Shown here: positions 5,611 to 9,734 of the stretch, piece after piece
Position numbering within the stretch: position 1 is the first letter of the stretch
Layout of the letters: each line of letters starts with the position of its first letter
NCBI GenBank assembly: GCA_001898095.1
Contig: MKSH01000035.1
Coordinates: forward strand, 58,355 to 68,088
Source: Solirubrobacterales bacterium 70-9
GTDB taxonomy: Bacteria; Actinomycetota; Thermoleophilia; Solirubrobacterales; 70-9
Length of the DNA stretch: 9,734 bases
Reading direction: 5' to 3'
Translations under genes and position numbers: made by a program
The notes under the pieces: model-generated
Seen by the model: only the letters and a program-made list of their open reading frames with translations
Database searches by the model: none
Told to the model about the DNA's origin: nothing

Positions 5611-6830
5611 TGGACGAGCTGACCCTGATGCGGAGCTTCGGCGCCGAGCGCGTGCAGCCGAACCACGTGGCGCGGGCGCTGGCGCGGCGGGCGCTCGAGG
5701 CGCGGACCGAGGCCGAGGCGACCGCGAGCTTCCTGGTGAGCGACGCGCCGCCCGCGGCCGGGCGCGCCGCCGACCCTGCCGCGGCCCGGACCGCCGCCGG
5801 CCGCTCGCCGCGCCGCCGGCGCCTCTTCGCCCTCGCGGGCGCCGCCGGGTTCGCCGCGATCCTGGTTGCCGTGCTCGTCTTCGGCTCCGGTTCGAGGACC
5901 CAGCAGGCGAGCGCCGCCGAGGTGCTGCGGGCGACGGCGAAGATCGCGGCGGCGGAAACGGGTCCGGGTCTGTTCCCCGATCCCCACCAGCTGATCTACG
6001 CGAAGACCGACCACCTGGAACTGCAGGAATGGGCGCCCGGCTCGTTCACCGCCAGCTACGGCGGGATCGTCCTCGCCGAACCGGTGACCGTCTACAAAGG
6101 CGCCGTGCGGTTCACCGAAGAAGCGTGGATGAGCAACAAACGGCGCGGCCGCGACCGGTTGGTGCTCGGCAGCTTGGCGTTCCTCTCGACCGCCGAACGG
6201 CAGCGCTGGAAGGCGGCGGGCTCGCCGCTGCCGGGCCTGTTCGCGGGCGAAAGGGAAACCGACCCGGAGGTTCACGTGCGGCAGATCCGCCGCGGGGTTC
6301 GCGACGTCGAAGTCCTGGACGGCCCCGGCTACGGCCGGTTCGCGAAGCTGCCGACCGAGGGAGCGGCGCTGCGCAAGGCGATCGAAGGCAACCAGAAGGG
6401 GAAGGTCGACGACGGGCAGGTGATCGCCGAACTCTGGGACATCCTGGAAAAAGCGAACACCAGCCCGGCGCTCCGCGCCGCCGTCTTCAACGCGCTCGCC
6501 GAAGAGCCCGGCATGGGTCTCTCCCGGCACGCGCGGGACCTCGACGGCCGCGACGGCTACGCGCTCTCCTACACCGGCCGCAAGGCGACCGGCTACGAAC
6601 AGGCAGGCATCCGCACCGAATACATCTTCGACCCCGACACCTCGGCGATCCTCGGCAAACGCGAAATCCTCGCCCGGCCGGGCAAGCGCCCCTGGGTGAA
6701 GGGACTGCGCCCCGGCACGGTGCTGCGCGACGTCGCCTACCTGAACCGCGGCATCGTCGACTCGACCGACGAACGGCCGAGCGGAGGTGAGGGACCGGCC
6801 GCGACGACCGGCCCCTCGTCCGCGAACTAG
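5610..6830 (+). CDS. single-pass membrane protein, CU044_5270-like; probable anti-sigma factor
   Basis: A 406-residue partner of the sigma factor. The short cytoplasmic N-terminus begins MDELTLMRSFGAERVQPN, as in CU044_5270-type proteins found behind ECF sigma genes. It continues with an Ala/Arg-rich helix, then PRRRRLFALAGAAGFAAILVAVLVF (about 68-91) as the membrane segment with positive charges on the inside. A ~315-residue extracellular domain follows, with LIYAKTDHLELQEW near 131, LPTEGAALRKAI near 249 and YIFDPDTSAILGKREIL near 340. No zinc-type HxxxCxxC anti-sigma motif is present, so sigma binding by the N-terminus is inferred from order and coupling. Glu codons are all GAG through residue 104 (6 of 6), then 18 GAA to 4 GAG. 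It ends four bases from the convergent gene, leaving no room for a terminator. Confidence 0.85.
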   Translation: MDELTLMRSFGAERVQPNHVARALARRALEARTEAEATASFLVSDAPPAAGRAADPAAARTAAGRSPRRRRLFALAGAAGFAAILVAVLVFGSGSRTQQASAAEVLRATAKIAAAETGPGLFPDPHQLIYAKTDHLELQEWAPGSFTASYGGIVLAEPVTVYKGAVRFTEEAWMSNKRRGRDRLVLGSLAFLSTAERQRWKAAGSPLPGLFAGERETDPEVHVRQIRRGVRDVEVLDGPGYGRFAKLPTEGAALRKAIEGNQKGKVDDGQVIAELWDILEKANTSPALRAAVFNALAEEPGMGLSRHARDLDGRDGYALSYTGRKATGYEQAGIRTEYIFDPDTSAILGKREILARPGKRPWVKGLRPGTVLRDVAYLNRGIVDSTDERPSGGEGPAATTGPSSAN

Positions 6831-6834
6831 GCGA

Positions 6835-7857
6835 CTACTTGGCCGCGACCTTGTAGACCTGCCCGGTCAGGTCACCGACGTAGATGCTCTGGCCGTTGAT
6901 GCCGAGCGCGATCACCGGCGCGGCGAACCCTGTCAGGAACGGCATCGGCTGGCCGCGCTCCGACATTTCGACGACTTCCGGGCCTTTGCCGGTGCCGCCG
7001 AAGAGGGAGACGTAGAGCGTCTTGCCGATCGCCCCGATGCCCATCGGCGAGGCGTGCGGCGGCAGGTAGATCTTCGGTTCGTCGAACCCTTCGCAGGAGC
7101 CGCCCTTCTTTTTCTGCGCCGCGGTCCAGATGCAGGTCGGGAAGCCGAAGTCGGAGCCCGGCTTGGCGATGTCGATCTGGTCGTTCGGGGCGGTCTTCGT
7201 GCCCTTGTCCTGGCCGAGGACGGTCACGTAGGGGTACTTCGACCCCTGCGGGAAGGTCAGCTGGAACGGCTGGCGCATCCCGCTCGCGACCATCTTGATG
7301 CCCTTGCCCGCGGCGGTCATCGAGACGACCCCCTGGGACATCGGGAACGGATCGGCGGCGTGGTCGTACTTCGGGTTCAGCGCCAGGCCCGCGTAGAGGC
7401 GGCCTTCGGGGCCGAAGGCGAGCCCGTTGAAGCCGGGGAAGCCCTTCTGCTTGTTCTGGTAGATCGTTTTTTCCGTGCTGAAGGTGGTGCCGTTCCAGCC
7501 GGAGAGGGCGACGATCGTCGGGCCGGTGGAGACGTAGAGCTGGTTCGACTTCCAGGCGAGGCCGAAGATCACCGCCGGCGTGTTCGGCACTTTGGTGGCT
7601 TTGCCGCCGGCGAGGGTGAAGAGGCCGCCGGGACCGTTGTTGGACTCGTCCGGCCCGGAAGCGGCGAAGACGGTCGAGCCCGCGAAGGCAAAGGCGGTCG
7701 GGGTCGGGACGCCGGTGCCGACGACTTCGACGGTCTGGCCGCCGGCCGCTTTCGGCAGCGGTGGGCCGGCGGCGCCGCTGGAGGTGACGAGGGCAAGGGA
7801 GCTGACCGCGGCAAGGGCGGCCAGGAGGACGGCGCCGAAGAGGCGACGTGGTGACAT
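6835..7857 (-). CDS. secreted glucose/sorbosone-dehydrogenase-like beta-propeller protein
   Basis: A 340-residue exported protein. Residues 1-30 form a signal peptide (MSPRRLFG, a hydrophobic run, then SSGAAG). The mature part has repeated blade-like stretches such as FGLAWKSNQLYVS, FNGLAFGPEGRLYAGL (143-158), MGIGAIGKTLYVSLFGG and VIALGINGQSIYVGDLTGQVYKV. The middle section carries SGMRQPFQLTF and NDQIDIAKPGSDFGFPTC (225-242), which match the 'GlRNP...' and 'DEiN.i.pG.nyGwP' features of the GSDH/sorbosone family. C242 and C255 may form a disulfide. True PQQ-dependent activity is uncertain because the catalytic His and PQQ contacts were not identified. The start ATG at 7857 is backed by AAGGAG about 8 nt upstream; the longer in-frame extension has no role. 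Glu codons are mostly GAA (7 of 9). It is divergent from the DUF4344 lipoprotein. Confidence 0.8.
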   Translation of the reverse strand: MSPRRLFGAVLLAALAAVSSLALVTSSGAAGPPLPKAAGGQTVEVVGTGVPTPTAFAFAGSTVFAASGPDESNNGPGGLFTLAGGKATKVPNTPAVIFGLAWKSNQLYVSTGPTIVALSGWNGTTFSTEKTIYQNKQKGFPGFNGLAFGPEGRLYAGLALNPKYDHAADPFPMSQGVVSMTAAGKGIKMVASGMRQPFQLTFPQGSKYPYVTVLGQDKGTKTAPNDQIDIAKPGSDFGFPTCIWTAAQKKKGGSCEGFDEPKIYLPPHASPMGIGAIGKTLYVSLFGGTGKGPEVVEMSERGQPMPFLTGFAAPVIALGINGQSIYVGDLTGQVYKVAAK

Positions 7858-7878
7858 GAAGAACTCCTTGGTCAGGTG

Positions 7879-7943
7879 GGATCGGATACGACACCCGATC
7901 CTCTCCCGGCGTCGCGGCACTGTCCAGGGGACCCAGATCCCCT
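7879..7943. promoter_or_regulatory. small palindromes in the divergent spacer 7858-8044
   Basis: GGATCGG (7879-7885) and CCGATCC (7895-7901) form a 7-bp inverted repeat just before the minus-strand gene's ribosome binding site. AGGGGA/TCCCCT (7926-7931, 7938-7943) is a second one. They may be operators or 5'-UTR stems. No promoter boxes could be assigned with confidence for either divergent gene. Confidence 0.35.
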
Positions 7944-8044
7944 CTCCGTACCAACTGCCCTGTCCGCACCCCGAAATTGGGGCAAGATCGATTTCAGCCG
8001 AGCTTTCCCTTTCAAAGAGGCGCCGAGCTGCCGATGAGGGGACT

Positions 8045-8977
8045 GTGAACGCCCGACCGAAGGCCCTGCTGGCCCTGTCCATCGCCTGTCTCCTGCTCGC
8101 CGGGATCGTCGCCGGCTGCGGTGGTGGCGGGTCCTCGAGCAGCGGCAGCACCAGCTCCGACGGCAAGAGCGCCGCCGACGCCGGTGAAACCGAAGACGTG
8201 AAGAACGAAGATTCCTCGGGCGGCGAAGACGCCGAAGCGGGCGAACGAGTCGTCGCGGGCACGGTCGAAGCCGAATGGGAGAAGCCCCACGGCGAAGCGA
8301 ACATGACCGGCTACGAACTGCTGAAAGCGAGCGAAACGCGCTCGCTGGCGAAGTCCCTGGCGACCGCCTTCGAACTCCCGAACCCCCTGCTGGTCAAGGG
8401 CGTGAACGGCTTCGGCGGCGGCCCCTTCTACAACCCGGAAGACAACTCGATCACCCTGCCCTACGAATTCCCGGCGGTCGTCTTCGAAGTGATCATGCAG
8501 TCGAACCCGGAAGAGACGCCGGAAGAATGGGGCGAAGCGGCGGGCGCCGTGAACAGCTTCATCCTCGCCCACGAGTTCGCCCACGCGCTGATCCACAACT
8601 TCGAACTGCCGGTGCTCGGCCGCGAAGAGGACGCTGCCGACGGCATCTCCACCGTGGTCCTCCTGAAAGCCGAAGAAGGTGGCCTCTACGCGATCGACGC
8701 GGCCGAATTCTGGGAGGCCTTCTCCGGCCGCCAAGATCCGCCGGACCTGGCCGAATACGCCGACAACCACTCCTTCGACCGCCAGCGCGCCGACAACATC
8801 CTCTGCTGGGTCGCCGGCTCCGACGAAGCGGTCCTCGAAGCTTTCCTCGAACACGAAATCCTCCCCGAAGACCGCCTCGCCAGCTGCCCCGGCGAATGGG
8901 AACTCCTGCGCCGCAGCGCCGAACAGGTCCTCGATCCGCACCTGGTGAACGGCGCAAATCTGGAACCCGCGGAATAG
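8045..8977 (+). CDS. lipoprotein with DUF4344-type HExxH metallopeptidase domain
   Basis: A 310-residue lipid-anchored putative zinc peptidase on the outer face of the membrane. The signal is MNARPK, a hydrophobic run, then the lipobox IVAGC with lipidation predicted at C25. A ~50-residue Ser/Gly/Glu/Asp-rich linker follows. The domain (about 75-300) has GGPFYNPEDNSITLPYEF (124-141), the zincin motif FILAHEFAHALI with H176, E177 and H180, then ELPVLGREEDAADGIS (187-201) that likely supplies the third ligand, and NHSFDRQRADNILCWVAGSD. These follow the DUF4344 family pattern closely. Peptidase activity is predicted from the motif; the substrate is unknown. GTG at 8045 is the only start giving an intact lipoprotein signal; GAGGGG sits only three bases upstream, a short spacing. 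About 35 of 40 Glu codons are GAA. Confidence 0.88.
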   Translation: MNARPKALLALSIACLLLAGIVAGCGGGGSSSSGSTSSDGKSAADAGETEDVKNEDSSGGEDAEAGERVVAGTVEAEWEKPHGEANMTGYELLKASETRSLAKSLATAFELPNPLLVKGVNGFGGGPFYNPEDNSITLPYEFPAVVFEVIMQSNPEETPEEWGEAAGAVNSFILAHEFAHALIHNFELPVLGREEDAADGISTVVLLKAEEGGLYAIDAAEFWEAFSGRQDPPDLAEYADNHSFDRQRADNILCWVAGSDEAVLEAFLEHEILPEDRLASCPGEWELLRRSAEQVLDPHLVNGANLEPAE

Positions 8978-9007
8978 CGGGCTGGTCGGCTGACGGACAA
9001 GGGACGA

Positions 9008-9057
9008 CGGCCCTCTCGTGGCGGCCCGGGCAGGCTGTGGCCGCCACGAGAGGGCCG
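9008..9057. repeat. hairpin A, copy 2: 19-bp perfect inverted repeat
   Basis: The arms 9008-9026 and 9039-9057 and the loop 9027-9038 are identical to hairpin A of copy 1. It starts 31 nt after the lipoprotein stop codon, a position suited to a 3'-end or terminator structure, but without a T-run. Confidence 0.9.
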
Positions 9058-9094
9058 GGTCTGCGGGGAGAGGCGGAGGTGCGTTACGAAGACG

Positions 9095-9138
9095 CCGGGA
9101 ACGTCACCTCGGCTTGGGAGAGATGCCGGGAACGTCAC
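9095..9138 (+). repeat. left pair of CCGGGAACGTCAC boxes, copy 2
   Basis: Two identical 13-mers at 9095-9107 and 9126-9138 are 31 bp apart with GGGAGAGATG between them. This is the best-preserved box pair in the window. In copy 1 the second box has three substitutions. Confidence 0.85.
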
Positions 9139-9180
9139 GACGAATCGACGGAGACGTCACCTGTCGCGGGGTTCTTCCAC

Positions 9181-9227
9181 GGTTACAAACTTGTGACCAC
9201 GGTTTGACCCCCCTATAGGGTGGTCAA
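9181..9227. repeat. two central palindromes, copy 2
   Basis: GGTTACA-AACT-TGTGACC (9181-9198) and the half-sites TTGACCCCCCTA / TAGGGTGGTCAA (9204-9227). Both retain pairing despite several differences from copy 1, including two paired changes. Confidence 0.8.
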
Positions 9228-9280
9228 CTCACGCAGCGCGATTCGGCCTCTGGGAGAGCGCAACGGACCCGCACGCGGAG

Positions 9281-9324
9281 GTGACGTTCCCGGCGTCTCT
9301 CCTTAATGAACGCGACGTTCCCGA
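9281..9324 (-). repeat. right (inverted) pair of GGGAACGTC boxes, copy 2
   Basis: GTGACGTTCCCGG (9281-9293) and GCGACGTTCCCGA (9312-9324) are again 31 bp apart, with TCTCTCC between them. The orientation is opposite to the left pair. Confidence 0.8.
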
Positions 9325-9429
9325 CAGGACGCGCCCGTCTCTCCGGCAGGACTCCGCACCCTCCCCCGATCCCCGAAAGCTCCCCCAGGACGGCCCGTCC
9401 CCGGCCGCACCGCCCCGGCCGAGCGCACC

Positions 9430-9734
9430 TCAGCTCGGCGTTCGGGCCAAATACCGGTTCACCGCCAGCACGCGGCGGTGGTCTTCGCCGCTCATCGAGA
9501 GGCCGAGGCGGTCGTAGATCTGGGAGGCGTGCTTGACGACCGCCTTCTCGCTGATCACCAGCTGGTCGGCGATCGCGGCGTTGCTGCGGCCCTCGGCCAT
9601 CAGCGAGAGGACCTCGCGTTGGCGGGCGGTGAGCTCGGCGAGCTCGGGGGAGTCGGAGCGGTCGAGGAGGGCGGCGACGACCTCGGGGTCGACCACCGTG
9701 CCACCTGCGCCGATGCGCTTCACGTCGGCCCAGA
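9430..9734 (-). CDS. C-terminal part of a LuxR/NarL-type response regulator (5' truncated by window)
   Basis: The visible ~100 residues are the output end of a two-component response regulator. The frame runs off the window at 9734. The GTG at 9723 is not the likely start because the coding frame continues upstream (WAD before VKRIGAGGTVVDPEV), which is the usual last helix and linker of a NarL/FixJ receiver domain. The DNA-binding domain is ELTARQREVLSLMAEGRSNAAIADQLVISEKAVVKHASQIYDRLGL, a standard LuxR-type HTH with EGRSNAAIA and the recognition helix SEKAVVKHASQI. The C-terminal ~20 residues include DHRRVLAVNRYL. The phospho-accepting receiver domain and any partner kinase lie outside the window. 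It ends at TGA (9430) next to repeat copy 2. Confidence 0.9.
   Translation of the reverse strand, partial: WADVKRIGAGGTVVDPEVVAALLDRSDSPELAELTARQREVLSLMAEGRSNAAIADQLVISEKAVVKHASQIYDRLGLSMSGEDHRRVLAVNRYLARTPS

Larger units (their letters stand above)
8992..9413. repeat. copy 2 of the symmetric intergenic repeat element
   Basis: This occupies the 452-nt spacer between the convergent DUF4344 lipoprotein (ends 8977) and the response-regulator gene (ends 9430). It contains hairpin A (9008-9057), left boxes (9095-9107, 9126-9138), central palindromes (9181-9198, 9204-9227), right inverted boxes (9281-9293, 9312-9324) and a GC-rich tail matching the end of copy 1. The 18-bp long-range inverted repeat is intact (9093-9110 with 9278-9295). 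Hairpin B is missing: GAAAGCTCCCCC is joined directly to AGGACGGCC at 9386/9387. Substitutions relative to copy 1 are concentrated outside the hairpin, the inner boxes and the palindromes' pairing. Confidence 0.9.

Noticed and set aside
6872..7969. 365-residue minus-strand open frame, and 6787-7854 on the plus strand
   Set aside because: Both are shifted readings of the propeller gene with Arg-rich, low-complexity translations. The propeller frame has the signal peptide, ribosome binding site and family motifs.
8034..8036. ATG just before the lipoprotein gene as its start
   Set aside because: It is out of frame. GTG at 8045 gives the complete lipoprotein signal.
2281..9413. Composite transposon bounded by the two repeats
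   Set aside because: No transposase, integrase or target-site duplication was seen, and the enclosed genes look like ordinary chromosomal genes with several different promoters.
9721..9723. GTG as the start of a 97-residue stand-alone HTH protein
   Set aside because: The frame stays open upstream and reads as the end of a receiver domain, so the gene is most likely cut by the window edge.

Overview
The window is about 70% GC with tightly packed genes. It looks like chromosomal DNA from a high-GC actinobacterium, probably Thermoleophilia/Solirubrobacterales. That placement is an inference from composition, GTG starts, an ECF sigma factor with a CU044_5270-type partner, a stand-alone LigD-type polymerase and several Cys-containing secreted proteins. 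It could not be tested here. No phage, IS, CRISPR, tRNA or rRNA was found.

Layout, left to right. (1) 2-451: C-terminal part of a surface protein cut by the window edge. (2) 515-2254: an ATP-grasp ligase followed 18 nt later by exodeoxyribonuclease III. (3) 2281-2820: a non-coding repeat element between convergent genes. (4) 2829-3893 (-): a stand-alone LigD-type NHEJ polymerase/primase domain. (5) 4060-4830: a secreted protein of unknown function, followed by a textbook terminator at 4871-4905. (6) 5020-6830: an ECF sigma factor translationally coupled to a single-pass membrane protein, probably its anti-sigma factor. (7) 6835-7857 (-): a secreted glucose/sorbosone-dehydrogenase-like beta-propeller. 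(8) 8045-8977: a lipoprotein with a DUF4344-type HExxH metallopeptidase domain. (9) 8992-9413: a second copy of the repeat element, again between convergent genes. (10) 9430-9734 (-): C-terminal LuxR-type HTH of a response regulator running off the window.

The gene content suggests two themes. One is DNA repair (ExoIII and LigD-type polymerase face each other across repeat copy 1). The other is envelope biology (an ECF sigma/membrane partner set among secreted or lipid-anchored proteins). No regulatory link between the two is visible.

The most unusual feature is the repeat element. Two copies lie exactly 6711 bp apart and align without a gap over about 325 bp at roughly 90% identity by hand count. 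Both sit between the 3' ends of convergent genes. The element is nearly two-fold symmetric. The order is an outer hairpin with a 17-nt conserved apical sequence, two GGGAACGTCAC boxes 31 bp apart, central palindromes with compensatory substitutions, two inverted boxes 31 bp apart, and (copy 1 only) an outer hairpin with the same apical sequence inverted but unrelated arms. This pattern points to selection on structure, either as RNA or as a DNA-protein site. A second unusual signal is that Glu codons split sharply by predicted location: nearly all GAG in cytoplasmic proteins and nearly all GAA in exported ones, with a switch inside the anti-sigma gene just after its membrane segment.
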